Shown piece by piece: positions 53,581 to 62,504 of a stretch of 64,000 nt of DNA. A program made the translations under genes and the position numbers. Position 1 is the first letter of the stretch; every line of letters starts with the position of its first letter. The notes under the pieces were generated by a model that made no database searches, was not told the origin of the DNA, and saw only the letters and a list, made by a program, of their open reading frames with translations. Origin of the DNA: Marinimicrococcus sp033875255. Its GTDB lineage: Bacteria; Pseudomonadota; Alphaproteobacteria; Geminicoccales; Geminicoccaceae. The DNA is taken from contig JAWZSN010000002.1 in the NCBI GenBank assembly GCA_033875255.1, positions 124,001 through 188,000 on the forward strand, in the 5' to 3' direction.

Positions 53581-53824
53581 TGCTCGCGTCCTCCCTCGTC
53601 CGGTCCGGCGACACTAAAGCGCGTGGCGGCCCGCTTGAACATGGCCTCCGCGACGAGATGGCCTGCGCTGGCCGGGTGGCTGGATGGTGGCGTCGCCCCG
53701 GGGAGGGGCGGGAGCGCTGCGCGCCGTTTCTCCCGTTCCGCTTTTCTGGTCGGTTGGCGGTGGTGCCGCCAACGGTCGCGCGCAGCGCCTGGCACGGCGG
53801 CCCCGGGTCCCTCGTCCCCTCGTG

Positions 53825-54448
53825 CTAGGCGCCTTCCCAGCGCGGCCGGGTCATGGCGAAGCTCTCCCGCACCCGGGTGTACTGGTCGTAGCCGAGCCGG
53901 GCGATCGGATCGAGCAGGGCGATATCGATCAGGCCGTCGACCAGCACCGCATCGGCGATGTGGATGCCGACCACACGACCGATCACCATGGTGTTGGGCT
54001 TCTCGGGGGCAGGAGCCTCGAGCTCGACGATCTGCGAGAGCACGCATTCGAGGTGGACCGGGCTTGCCGCCACGAGGGGCGGGCGCACGAGGCGGGCAGG
54101 AGCACGCTCGAGGCCGGCCTGCTCGAACTCGTCGACGCCGGAGGGGGCCGGCACGGAGCTGGCGTTCATCGCCTCGCGCAGCGCCCAGGTTGCGAGGTTG
54201 ACGACGAACTCGCCGGTCTCGCGGATGTTGGCGATGCTGTCCTTGAGGCCGCCATGGTCGTGGGCGCCTGTTGCCGAGAACATCACCTGGGGCGGCCGGT
54301 AGGCCACGGCGTTGAAGAAGGAATAGGGGGCGAGGTTGGCGCGGCCGGCGCCGTCGACGGTGGAGATCCAGCCGATCGGCCGCGGCACGACGATGGCGTT
54401 GAGCGGATTGGCCCGCAGGCCGTGCGGCTGGGCGGTCTCGTAGAACAT
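53825..54448 (-). CDS. Flavin reductase-like domain protein
   Basis: This 207-residue flavin-split-barrel protein of the flavin reductase/DIM6-NTAB family has NPLNAIVVPRPIGWISTVDGAGRANLAPYSFFNAVAYRPP near 14-53 and GEFVVNLATWALREAMN. It likely binds FMN; whether it reduces flavin or acts as an oxidoreductase itself is open. ATG 54448 follows GGAGACGGG. It is divergent from the ornithine decarboxylase leader. Confidence 0.9.
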   Translation of the reverse strand: MFYETAQPHGLRANPLNAIVVPRPIGWISTVDGAGRANLAPYSFFNAVAYRPPQVMFSATGAHDHGGLKDSIANIRETGEFVVNLATWALREAMNASSVPAPSGVDEFEQAGLERAPARLVRPPLVAASPVHLECVLSQIVELEAPAPEKPNTMVIGRVVGIHIADAVLVDGLIDIALLDPIARLGYDQYTRVRESFAMTRPRWEGA

Positions 54449-54545
54449 TTCCCGTCTCCTCGCAGGGCGTTGGCCGCGGTTTTTCAGCCTTATCGGGCAA
54501 GTCATTGAGCTTCAAAAGAAAAAATCGCTTTACAGGGGGTGTCTC

Positions 54546-54578
54546 ATGCCTCATAAGCGCGCTTCCGAAGAAGCCTAA
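54546..54578 (+). CDS. Putative 10-residue leader peptide upstream of ornithine decarboxylase
   Basis: ATG at 54546 opens a 10-codon frame, MPHKRASEEA, ending in TAA at 54576-54578, with GGGGG about 7 bases upstream. It lies about 80 bases before the ornithine decarboxylase start. The codons around ATGCCTCAT include GCCTCAT (54548-54554), complementary to ATGAGGC in the downstream hairpin, so translating it could affect folding. Very short, so chance is possible. Confidence 0.45.
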   Translation: MPHKRASEEA

Positions 54579-54622
54579 GCACTGCGGCGCGCGCGGCGGC
54601 GGCTGTCTGATCACTTAACTCT

Positions 54623-54658
54623 CCATGAGGCTGTACCTCATGGGGTTGGGAGGTCGGC
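54623..54658 (+). promoter_or_regulatory. Leader hairpin next to the ornithine decarboxylase ribosome site
   Basis: A perfect 8-bp stem CCATGAGG / CCTCATGG (54623-54630 and 54636-54643) with loop CTGTA is followed by GGTTGGGAGGTCGGC and the ATG at 54659. The 5' arm can also pair with GCCTCAT at 54548-54554, giving two exclusive folds. In alphaproteobacteria a conserved speF RNA motif is known upstream of ornithine decarboxylase genes; this leader is a candidate, but I could not run a covariance search. Confidence 0.55.
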
Positions 54659-55828
54659 ATGGCTGACACTCACTGCAGCGCTCCGGCGCTGCTTGCCCGA
54701 CGTCACTCCAAGGAACCGGTTGTCTGCGTCAGGCCTCACCTCCTCGAGGCCCAGGCAGAGCGTCTTGTCGACGCGTTCCCTGGTGACGTTCTCTATGCGG
54801 TCAAATGCAACGACACGCCGCTTGTCCTCCAGAGTCTCTGGAACGGCGGGGTCCGGCATTTCGACACGGCCTCGATCAACGAGATTCGTCTCGTCCGCAC
54901 GCTCCTCCCCGAGGCGACGTGCCACTTCATGCACCCGGTCAAGAGTACCGATGCGATCGCCGAGGCCTATTTCGAGCACGGCGTGAAGCGCTTTGTGCTC
55001 GACCATGTCGACGAGCTGACCAAGATCGTCGCGGCCACTGACGGCGCCGAGGATCTCGAGCTGTTCGTGCGCCTGGCGGTGCCCGGGCAGGGGGCGATGC
55101 TGTCGCTCACCGGCAAGTTCGGTGTCGAGGTCGCCGAGGCGGTGCGCCTCGTGCGGGCGGTCCGCTGGCACGCCAAGGAGGTGGGGCTCACCTTCCACGT
55201 GGGCTCGCAGTGCGTCGACCCGCAGGCCTACCGGCGGGCGATCGACATCGCAGCAGAGGTCGTCGCCGAGACCGGTGACGTCGACCATCTCGACGTGGGC
55301 GGCGGGTTTCCCGCCCTCTACAAGGGTGACGAGCCCGAGTTCGAGGCGTTCGTCGCGGTCATCGAGACGGCCGTTGCCGAGCACGGGCTGGCTTGCCGGC
55401 TGCAGTGCGAGCCGGGGCGGGCGCTGGTCGCCGACGGTGCCTCGGTGCTGTCCCGGGTCGAGTTGCGGCGCGGCCGCTCGCTCTATCTCAATGACGGCGT
55501 CTACGGCAACCTGGCCGAGCTCAAGTGGATCGGCCCGCAGTTCCCGACCCGTCTCGTGCGCCCGTCGGGCGAGGTGGGTGGTGCGCAGGAGGCGTTCGAC
55601 CTGTTCGGCCCCACCTGCGACAGTATCGACAGCATGCCGGGGCCGCACTGGATCGCCGCCGAGGCACGCGAGGGCGACTGGGTCGAGGTCGGGATGATGG
55701 GCGCCTACTCCAGTGCGCTCAAGACCGCCTTCAACGGCTTCGAGGCCGGCACCGTGGCGATCGTCCACGATGACGGCTGGTACCTGCCCGGCCTGCGCGA
55801 GCCCGAGCAGGCCGCCCGGGCCGCCTGA
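54659..55828 (+). CDS. Type III PLP-dependent ornithine/lysine decarboxylase
   Basis: This 389-residue alanine-racemase-fold decarboxylase of the eukaryotic-like ODC group has PLP-Lys49 in YAVKCND. FVLDHVDELTKI, HVGSQCVDPQAY, VGGGFPALYKGD, the phosphate-binding CEPGRALVADGA and the active-site Cys in GPTCDSID follow. It makes putrescine from ornithine, or cadaverine from lysine. It is preceded by a hairpin leader with a possible leader peptide and followed by a strong hairpin terminator, so it is probably a single-gene transcript under RNA-level control. Confidence 0.93.
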   Translation: MADTHCSAPALLARRHSKEPVVCVRPHLLEAQAERLVDAFPGDVLYAVKCNDTPLVLQSLWNGGVRHFDTASINEIRLVRTLLPEATCHFMHPVKSTDAIAEAYFEHGVKRFVLDHVDELTKIVAATDGAEDLELFVRLAVPGQGAMLSLTGKFGVEVAEAVRLVRAVRWHAKEVGLTFHVGSQCVDPQAYRRAIDIAAEVVAETGDVDHLDVGGGFPALYKGDEPEFEAFVAVIETAVAEHGLACRLQCEPGRALVADGASVLSRVELRRGRSLYLNDGVYGNLAELKWIGPQFPTRLVRPSGEVGGAQEAFDLFGPTCDSIDSMPGPHWIAAEAREGDWVEVGMMGAYSSALKTAFNGFEAGTVAIVHDDGWYLPGLREPEQAARAA

Positions 55829-55884
55829 CCGGCAGTCTGCGCGCCTCTGCCTGCGAGGGGCAGCGATCCGATCCTCGTCCTGCC

Positions 55885-55938
55885 GTCTGGCGGCGCACCG
55901 CTTCCCTGCCGGGGAAGCCGGTGCGCCGCCAGACGTGT
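55885..55938. terminator. Long-stem terminator after ornithine decarboxylase
   Basis: The arms GTCTGGCGGCGCACCG and CGGTGCGCCGCCAGAC extend inward by CTTCCC / GGGGAAG with a one-base bulge, giving a stem over 20 bp with a small loop. TTTT follows at 55938-55941. It sits between the convergent ornithine decarboxylase and Aas-like genes, so it may serve both. Confidence 0.85.
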
Positions 55939-56052
55939 TTTGGGGGCCGGTCACCGCGCCGGCTGCAGCCTGCGCCATCACTCCCGCCGGTCCGCCCGAT
56001 GCCGCTTTGACGGGCTGGCGGGCGACGCCCTGGCCTCGGCCGAGCAGGTCCT

Positions 56053-58227
56053 TCAGCCAGCCGGCTCGGCGGTGCGGTCCTCCTCGACGAGGCGGGCCAC
56101 CGCCGGCAGGTCCGGCTTGCCGGTGGGCAGCAGCGGGATCCGCTCGAGCCGGCAGATCTCGGACGGCACCGCGAGATCGGGCAGCCCGGCCTCGCGGATC
56201 GTCTCGCGCAGCGTGGGCATGTCGAGGCGCGGATCCTCGGTGACCAGAACCAGCCGCTCGCCCTTGCGCTCGTCGTGGCGGGTGATCACCGCCTGGCGCC
56301 AATCCGGCCGGGCGGCCGCCAGCGCCTCCTCGATGGCGGCGAGGCTCACCATCTCGCCGCCCACCTTGGCGAACCTCTTGGCGCGGCCCAGCACCCGCAC
56401 ATAGCCCTCCTCGTCGACCGCCACGATGTCGCCGGTGTCGTACCAGCCGCCCTCGGGCGGCTCGAGCGCGCCCGGATTCTCGTAGCGCAGATAGCCCAGC
56501 ATGACGTTGGGGCCACGCACATGCAGCCTGCCGCCCTCCTCGATGCCGGCGATCTTCTCGAGCCGCCACTCGATGTCGGGCAGGAGCCGGCCGACCGTGC
56601 CGGCGCGATGGTGCAGCGGTGTCTCCAGCGAGAGGATCGGCGCGGTCTCGGTGGCGCCGTAGCCCTGGTAGATCCTGAGCCCGAAACGGTCCTGGTAGAG
56701 GCGGAAGAGATCGTCGCTCAGCCGCTCGCCGCCCGCCACCACGAGGCGGAGCGAGCGGAAGTCGTAAGGATCGGCGCGGCGCGCATAGCCCGAGAGGAAG
56801 GTCGGCGTGCCGAAGAGGATGGTGGCGTTGAGATTGTAGGCGAGCTCGGGGATCGTCCGGTAGTGCAGCGGCGAGGGGTAGAGGAACACCGGCACCCCGC
56901 CCAGGAGCGGCAGCAGGAGGCCGCCGGTGAGCCCGAAGCTGTGGAACAGCGGCAGGGCGTTGAGGCAGCGGTCCTTCGCGGTGAAGTCGATCCGCGCCGC
57001 CACCTGGGCGCAGTTGGCCAGGATGTTGCGGTGGCTCAGCACCACCGCCTTGGGCCGCCCCTCCGAGCCCGAGGTGAACAGCACCACCGCCGGATCGTCC
57101 GGCTTCTGCCGCGTCATATGACGGCGTGCCCGCAGGCTCGCCGCGAGGGCCGCGAGCTTCTCCCTGCGGCCGATCTGCTCGCGCACATCCTCCAGCCAGA
57201 TGAAGCGCACGCGATCGGCCAAGGCATCGACCGCGCTCTGCAGCCTCGCCTGCTCGATGAAGCGGCGCGAGGAGATCACCGTGCGGATGCCGGCCGCGTG
57301 CTGGGCCGACCGGAGATTGGCGCTGCCGGCGGCGACGTTGAGCATGGCCGGCACGCGGCCGGAGAAGGAGAGGGCGAAGAAGGCGAGCGCGGTCGGTATC
57401 GCCGTCGGCAGGAGCACGCCCACCCTCTCGCCCGGCACCGTCCCGGCCTCGAGCTGCCGGCCGAGCGCGAAGGCGCCGCGCACCAGACCGTCATAGGTGA
57501 GCTTGCGCCCCTCTATGTCCTCGAGCATCTCCAGCCTGCCGCCTTCCTCGCGGCGCACGTCGAGGAGCGCCTCGGGCAGGGTGCGCCCGACGTCGCTCGC
57601 CTCGTAGCGGGCCCGCGAGAGCAGGTCGTAGAGCTGCAGCGTGGCGGCGCTGCGGCGCGCCCTGCCGCGGATCTCGGGGGCGACCTCGAGGCGCTGCGGC
57701 GGCAGCACGTTGACGCGCACCTTGGGGAACAGGGTCTTGCCGATCTGGCCGCGCGACATCCGCGAGAGCGGGCTGCGCTCGAGCCCCTCGATATGGAGCG
57801 CGACGATCTCGGAACCGGTCTTGTCGGCGACGTAGGCGGGGCCGGGATAGACCTTCATGAGCGAGCCGGTGACGGTGATCCGGCCTTCGGGGAAGAGCAC
57901 GCAAGGGCGGCCCTCGCCGACCTTGGCGATCAGGTGCCGGGTCGCCAGCGGCTTGAACGGGTCGAGGGGAAAGAGGATGTCGGCCCGGACCAGGTGCTTG
58001 ATGAGCCAATGCTCGGCGAAGGTGGTGTAGAGGGCGAAGACGGAGCGCGGCCCGACGATCGCCGCCACCATGGGCCCGTCGAGGAACGAGACGTGGTTGG
58101 CTACCACCAGCGAGCGCTCGTGCAGGCCTTCCAGGTGCTCCTTGCCAATGATCTCGACCCGATGGGTCCAGAGCAGCGGGTGGAGGATCCACCACAGGCG
58201 GTGGAGACGGCTCGGCTGGCCGCTCAT
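56053..58227 (-). CDS. Bifunctional lysophospholipid acyltransferase / acyl-ACP synthetase (Aas-like)
   Basis: This 724-residue fusion has an N-terminal PlsC-type acyltransferase (about 20-200: NHVSFLDG with the H-x4-D motif, then FPEGRITVTGS). An AMP-binding acyl-activating domain follows (about 225-710: VLFTSGSEGRPKAVVLSHRN, YGATET, WYDTGD and TGKPDLPAV with the Lys near the end). Aas activates fatty acids and re-acylates lysophospholipids at the inner membrane. The LplT-like transporter often fused or adjacent is missing. Its start overlaps the stop of the upstream ThDP enzyme frame by 4 bases (ATGA). Confidence 0.92.
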   Translation of the reverse strand: MSGQPSRLHRLWWILHPLLWTHRVEIIGKEHLEGLHERSLVVANHVSFLDGPMVAAIVGPRSVFALYTTFAEHWLIKHLVRADILFPLDPFKPLATRHLIAKVGEGRPCVLFPEGRITVTGSLMKVYPGPAYVADKTGSEIVALHIEGLERSPLSRMSRGQIGKTLFPKVRVNVLPPQRLEVAPEIRGRARRSAATLQLYDLLSRARYEASDVGRTLPEALLDVRREEGGRLEMLEDIEGRKLTYDGLVRGAFALGRQLEAGTVPGERVGVLLPTAIPTALAFFALSFSGRVPAMLNVAAGSANLRSAQHAAGIRTVISSRRFIEQARLQSAVDALADRVRFIWLEDVREQIGRREKLAALAASLRARRHMTRQKPDDPAVVLFTSGSEGRPKAVVLSHRNILANCAQVAARIDFTAKDRCLNALPLFHSFGLTGGLLLPLLGGVPVFLYPSPLHYRTIPELAYNLNATILFGTPTFLSGYARRADPYDFRSLRLVVAGGERLSDDLFRLYQDRFGLRIYQGYGATETAPILSLETPLHHRAGTVGRLLPDIEWRLEKIAGIEEGGRLHVRGPNVMLGYLRYENPGALEPPEGGWYDTGDIVAVDEEGYVRVLGRAKRFAKVGGEMVSLAAIEEALAAARPDWRQAVITRHDERKGERLVLVTEDPRLDMPTLRETIREAGLPDLAVPSEICRLERIPLLPTGKPDLPAVARLVEEDRTAEPAG

Positions 58228-59875
58228 TGGGGCGCCTGCGCGCCGGCAGGGCGGGGCGGCGCCTGCAGGCGCTTCACGCCCGCGACGAAGCGCTCGAGCG
58301 TGGCGGAGAGCACGCCGCGCGGGATCATCGCCTCGACGAGCCGGAAGCCGCCGCGCTCCGCAGCCGCCTCCTCGAGCGCCTCCGCCAGCTCGCGGCGGGT
58401 CGCAACGCGCCTTCCGCTGCCGCCGAGCGCCGCAGCGGCCTCGGCAAAGCGCCAGTCGTCGAGGTCGTTGAAGCGTGATTGCGGCTGAAAGGCGCGCAGC
58501 ATTTCCCAGCTCCTGTTGTTGAAGACGATCACCAGCGGGTCGATCCGCAGCCGCCGGCAGTTGCCGAGCTCCCAGCCGGTCATCTGGAAGGCGCCGTCGC
58601 CCACCAGGACCAGCGTGCGCCGCCCGGTGGCGAGCTGCGCGCCGATGCCCGCCGGCACGCCGAAGCCCATGCCGGCATAGTAGCCCGGGGCCACGAGATC
58701 GGTGTGCTCGATATCCATCGCCGTGAACAGGCAGTCGCCCATGTCGGCGGCGATGGGCATGGGCCCGTGCCGGTCGAAGAGATCGTTGATGCCACGGACG
58801 ATGTCCATCGGGCCGATGGGCGCCTCGTCGGCCTCCAGGCCGCGCGGCGCCGCCGGCCGCGTCGCCGGGCCTCGCGCCGCGCCGAGCAGCCGGGCGCGCT
58901 GGAGGAGGGCGTCGACCAGCTCGGGCAAAGGGATGCCGGGCCAGACGTGGAAGCCCATGGCGACCTGACCGTCGAGCGCCTGCACGGTGCGGCGCAGGTC
59001 GAGGCGCCGGCGCTCACGCCGAAATTGGTGTCGCAGAGAATGACGCCCAGCAGCACCAGCGCGTCCGAGCCCTCGACCAGATCGGTGAGGGCGGGCTCGC
59101 CGGCCACGCCCAGATACGTTCCGGCCAGCGGCGCGTCGGCGCCGGCGAGCAGGCCGCGGCCCATGAACGTCGTCACCACCGGGACGGCCAGGCGCCGGGC
59201 GAGCTCGGCGACGCAGGCCTCGAGGCCGAAGCGGCGCACCTCGACATCGACCATCAAGACCGGCTGCTTCGCACCGGCGAGCCGCTCCATAATGGACTCG
59301 GCGCAGGCCGCGACCGCCTCGGCATCACAGGCCGGGCGCCGCAGCGGCGGCACGGAGCCGACCTCGACGCCGACCATGTCGCGCGGGATCTCGAGATAGA
59401 CCGGCCGCGACTGGGCCAGGGCCGCATCCAGCACCCGGGCGATCTCGGCCGAGGCGCTCGCGGCATCCTCGAGCCGGGCCTGGGCGCAGGTGATCTCGGC
59501 GAACACACGGTACTGGGTGTCCAGCGTCCTGCCCTGGTGGTGCAGCAGCAGGCCGGCACGGCCCTCGTGGGTGCCGGGCGCCCCGGAGATCACCACCACC
59601 GGTGATTTCTCGGCATAGGCGCCGGCCACCGCGTTGACGAGGTTGAAGGCGCCGGCCCCGTAGGTCACGGCCGCCACCCCCAGCGTGCCGCGCAGCCGGG
59701 CGGCCGCGTCGGCGGCGAAGCCCACGGCGGGCTCGTGGCTCAGCGTGAAGAGCGGCAGCCGGCCGCTCTCCTCGACGATGCGGAAGAAGGGCAGGGCGAA
59801 ATCGCCGGGGATCCCGAAGATCTCGCCGGCCCCGCGCTCCTCGAGCGCCTCCAGCAATGCCTCGACGAGGTTCAT
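58224..59875 (-). pseudogene. ThDP-dependent decarboxylase (phenylpyruvate/indolepyruvate type), frameshifted
   Basis: Two overlapping frames together make a normal-length (about 550-residue) ThDP enzyme. The N-terminal part has EIFGIPGDFALPFF, SHEPAVGFAADAAAR (cofactor Glu in HEPA) and VTYGAGAFNLVNAVAGAY, running to ILCDTNFGVSAG. The C-terminal part continues from LDLRRTVQALDG and has VGDGAFQMTGWELGN ending in NN, the Mg-ThDP motif. The join needs one extra base near 59003-59014, where GCGCCGGCGC would read GVSARRLDL if one G were added. This could be a true inactivating deletion or a base-calling error in a GC run. It is downstream of a LysR gene and coupled to the Aas-like gene. Confidence 0.8.
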
Positions 59876-59957
59876 GGCGCATGCTCCGGCTGCCGCCCAG
59901 AAGATCGCGCACGGATGGTCGAGGTCAATGGTCACGAGGCCTTCGCCGCCAGCGGCC

Positions 59958-60830
59958 TCAAGCGGCGATCGGCGGGGGGATGCGAAAGCTCTCCTTGATG
60001 TGGGTCTCCAGCGCGTCGAGCAGCGCCGAGGGCGCGCCCGGGCGGCGGATCATGACGATGCCGAAGTCGGGCAGGGCCGGCAGGCCGTGGCGCTCGTCGA
60101 GGATCCGCATCCCCTCGCGCACGCTCGAGCGGGCCAGCACCGCCACCGCCAGCCCCGCGGCCAGGGCGGCGTGGAGGCCGGCTATGCTGAGGCTGGTATA
60201 GGCGATGCGGCTGGTCCGGCCGACCGCCGCCAGCCGCTCGAGCGCGGCCTTGCGGAAGGCGCAGCCGGGGTGGAACAGGGCCAGCGGCAGCGGATCGCAT
60301 TCGTGGACGTCGTGCGCCGCGGAGGCAGCCCAGACGAGCTGCTCGCGATGGACCACCGTGCCGCTGGTCTCGCCGCAGCCCTCGGTGACCAGTGCCAGGT
60401 CGACCTCGCCGGCGCCTACCTTGCGCACCAGCCCCTGCGAGCTCTCGCACACCATCTCGACCTCGACGCGCGGATGCGAGGCCGAGAAGCGGGCGAGGAT
60501 GCGGGGGAGGAAGGTGCTGGCATAGTCGTCGGGGGCGGCCAGCGTCACGCGGCCGTCGAGCGCGTCGCGATCGAAGGCGGCGAGCGCCTCGTGGTGAGCG
60601 CGCAGCACCCGGCGGGCATGGGCGAGCAGCCGCTCGCCGTCGCGCGACAGGCTGACGCCGCGTCCGGCCTTCTCGAACAGGCGGCGGCCGACCATGTCCT
60701 CGAGCCGCTTCATCTGCATGCTCACCGCTGACTGGGTGCGGTGGACGCGAAGCGCCGCCTCGGTGAAGCTGCCGGCCTCGGCGATGGCGATGAAGCTGCG
60801 CAGCAGCTCGGGCTCGATGAGCTGGGGCAT
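59958..60830 (-). CDS. LysR-family transcriptional regulator
   Basis: This 290-residue regulator has the LysR winged HTH at its N-terminus (LLRSFIAIAEAGSFTEAALR, then VHRTQSAVSMQMKRLEDMVG and FEKAGRGVSLSRDG). A two-lobe effector domain includes VEMVCESSQGLVRKVGAGEVDLAL. MPQLIEP at 60830 is chosen over the frame start 60863. It is divergent from the DUF1127 gene and 82 bases upstream of the ThDP enzyme, which it probably controls. Confidence 0.93.
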   Translation of the reverse strand: MPQLIEPELLRSFIAIAEAGSFTEAALRVHRTQSAVSMQMKRLEDMVGRRLFEKAGRGVSLSRDGERLLAHARRVLRAHHEALAAFDRDALDGRVTLAAPDDYASTFLPRILARFSASHPRVEVEMVCESSQGLVRKVGAGEVDLALVTEGCGETSGTVVHREQLVWAASAAHDVHECDPLPLALFHPGCAFRKAALERLAAVGRTSRIAYTSLSIAGLHAALAAGLAVAVLARSSVREGMRILDERHGLPALPDFGIVMIRRPGAPSALLDALETHIKESFRIPPPIAA

Positions 60831-60940
60831 GGCCCTCGACCTGTCAATTTCGTTGATGTGCAATATAAGATCTATTCGTTGGAGTGATCAATCGTTTGGT
60901 CCGATCCTGCGTTCGGGAAATCGAGCGCAGGAGATGCACG

Positions 60941-61186
60941 ATGATCACCTCCGTCAGCCGCGCCCCGGTGCAGGGCCTGCTCGCCCGGGCGCTCGGGCTC
61001 GTCCGCCAGCTCCGGCGCAACCGCCGCGACCGGCGCTTCTTGATGACCATGAGCGACAGCCTGCTGGCCGATCTCGGCCTCACCCGGGGCGACATCGATC
61101 GCGAGCTGGCGCGACCGCTCCACGAGCCCGTGCGCTGGCAGGAGCTGCAGGCTATCCGGCAGCGCGCCGGCAGGCCATTTCGCTGA
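60941..61186 (+). CDS. DUF1127-domain small protein
   Basis: This 81-residue protein carries the DUF1127 motif: RNRRDRRFLMTMSDSLLADLGLTRGDIDRELARP, with the D-L-G-L-x-R signature. Such small, Arg-rich proteins are widespread in alphaproteobacteria; some affect RNA metabolism and phosphate or stress responses. ATG 60941 has CAGGAG about 8 bases upstream. It is divergent from the LysR gene. Confidence 0.9.
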   Translation: MITSVSRAPVQGLLARALGLVRQLRRNRRDRRFLMTMSDSLLADLGLTRGDIDRELARPLHEPVRWQELQAIRQRAGRPFR

Positions 61187-61273
61187 AGACGTCCGGCATG
61201 GCACCTCGTCTTGCCGCCCCGCCCGGCCTCTGCCAAGGTGCACGATCTTCCAGCGTTCCTCGAGGAAGAGCCG

Positions 61274-61624
61274 ATGCGCATCAGGCGTTGGGTACCGGGC
61301 GGGCTCGCCGCCGCCTGCTGGCTGGCTGTCCTCCCGGCGGCGGCGCAGACGGCGATGCAGCCGCCGCCGGATCCGGAGTCGGGGAGGGTGCTCGCCGGGC
61401 AGCTGTGCAGCGCCTGCCATCTGGTGAGCCCGCAGCACAAGGGTCCGGTGCCCGACTCCGTGCCGCCCTTCATGGCGCTGGCTGAGCGGCTGCCGCAGGA
61501 TCCCGGGGATGCCGCAGCGCGCCTGCTCGGCGATCCGCACCCGCAGATGCCCGAGCCGCCGCTGACCCAGGCGCAGCTTCTCGACGTCGCTGCCTACATC
61601 CTCTCCCTCAAGGGCACGCGCTGA
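61274..61624 (+). CDS. Small periplasmic cytochrome c
   Basis: This 116-residue protein has a signal peptide at about 1-27 (…LPAAAQT). It carries one c-type haem site CSACH near residue 52 and a possible distal Met ligand in PHPQMPEPPLTQAQLLDVAAYI, the usual class I cytochrome c end. It likely shuttles electrons in the periplasm. ATG 61274 is chosen because the signal peptide begins there. Its stop is 3 bases from the end of the convergent MBL-fold gene. Confidence 0.88.
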   Translation: MRIRRWVPGGLAAACWLAVLPAAAQTAMQPPPDPESGRVLAGQLCSACHLVSPQHKGPVPDSVPPFMALAERLPQDPGDAAARLLGDPHPQMPEPPLTQAQLLDVAAYILSLKGTR

Positions 61625-61627
61625 CGC

Positions 61628-62398
61628 TCAGCCGCCGGGCAGCACCGTAACGGTCGGGCGCCGCGGCAAGGTGGTGCGGGAAAGCAGCAGCTCCGGCTCG
61701 CCGCGCATGTCGATGTCCCACTCGCCCCGGGCGAGCTCGACAAAGCGGCCGAGGACGGTGCTGCCGAAATAGTGCATCGGGATCACCAGCGGCGCCCTGA
61801 TCTGGCGCAGCACCTCCAGCATCTCCTCCTGGCTCATCGTGTAGGCGCCGTCGATGGGGGCCAGCACCACGTCGATCTGGCCGAGCTCGGCGAGCTGGAC
61901 CGGCAGCAGCCGGTGGTGGAGGTGACCCAGATGGGCGATGCAGAGATCCGCCACCTCGAACACGAACATCGAGTTGCCGAGCGCCCGCGCGCCGGTCCGG
62001 CCATGGACCGCGGTCGGCACGCTGCGCACCCGCATGTCCTCGATCACGAGATCGTGCTCGGCAGCACCGCTGAGCGCCCAGCCGCGCAGCACATGCCGGA
62101 TCGCCGGATCGGGGCTGGGCGTGAAGTGGGTGCTGTGGGCGTTGTTCATGGTGACGATGTCGGGGGTCAGCGCCGGCCGCACATAGCCGTTGAAGTCGGT
62201 GACGGCCGTGACCCCGCCGGCACTTTCCAGCAGGAAGCTCGAATGGCCGAGAAAGGTCAGGCGGACCGCCGCCGCGCCCGGCAGGGCGGCAGGCCAGGCG
62301 CGCGCCGGAGCGGCCGCCACGGGAAAGCAGCCGGCGGCGAGCAGCGGCCGACCCGGCAGAGCCAGCACGAGAAGGAGCAGGAGACAGCGCAGCAGCAT
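61628..62398 (-). CDS. Exported MBL-fold (UlaG-like) protein with atypical metal motif
   Basis: This 256-residue protein has a signal peptide (MLLRCLLLLLVLALPGRPLLA). A beta-lactamase-like fold follows: VRLTFLGHSSFLLESAGGVTAVTDFNGYVRP, then NNAHSTHFTPSP where H-x-H-x-D-H is expected. CIAHLGHLHH and VIPMHYFG carry later metal His residues. The HSTHF motif replaces the usual D-H pair, so metal content may differ. Substrate unknown. The start at 62398 places the signal peptide first. It is divergent from the MFS gene. Confidence 0.85.
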   Translation of the reverse strand: MLLRCLLLLLVLALPGRPLLAAGCFPVAAAPARAWPAALPGAAAVRLTFLGHSSFLLESAGGVTAVTDFNGYVRPALTPDIVTMNNAHSTHFTPSPDPAIRHVLRGWALSGAAEHDLVIEDMRVRSVPTAVHGRTGARALGNSMFVFEVADLCIAHLGHLHHRLLPVQLAELGQIDVVLAPIDGAYTMSQEEMLEVLRQIRAPLVIPMHYFGSTVLGRFVELARGEWDIDMRGEPELLLSRTTLPRRPTVTVLPGG

Positions 62399-62504
62399 GG
62401 CGGATCTCCGCGGCCGTGGCAGAGGCGATCCTGCAGGATGCCGCATGGCCGCCCGCACGCAACCGCTATCGTCACCACGCTCGCGCTCGGCTAACAGGGA
62501 TCGC

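Noticed and set aside
53581..53824. Possible RNA or promoter element between GST and flavin reductase genes
   Set aside because: GC-rich sequence with no stable, specific hairpin or motif that I could support.
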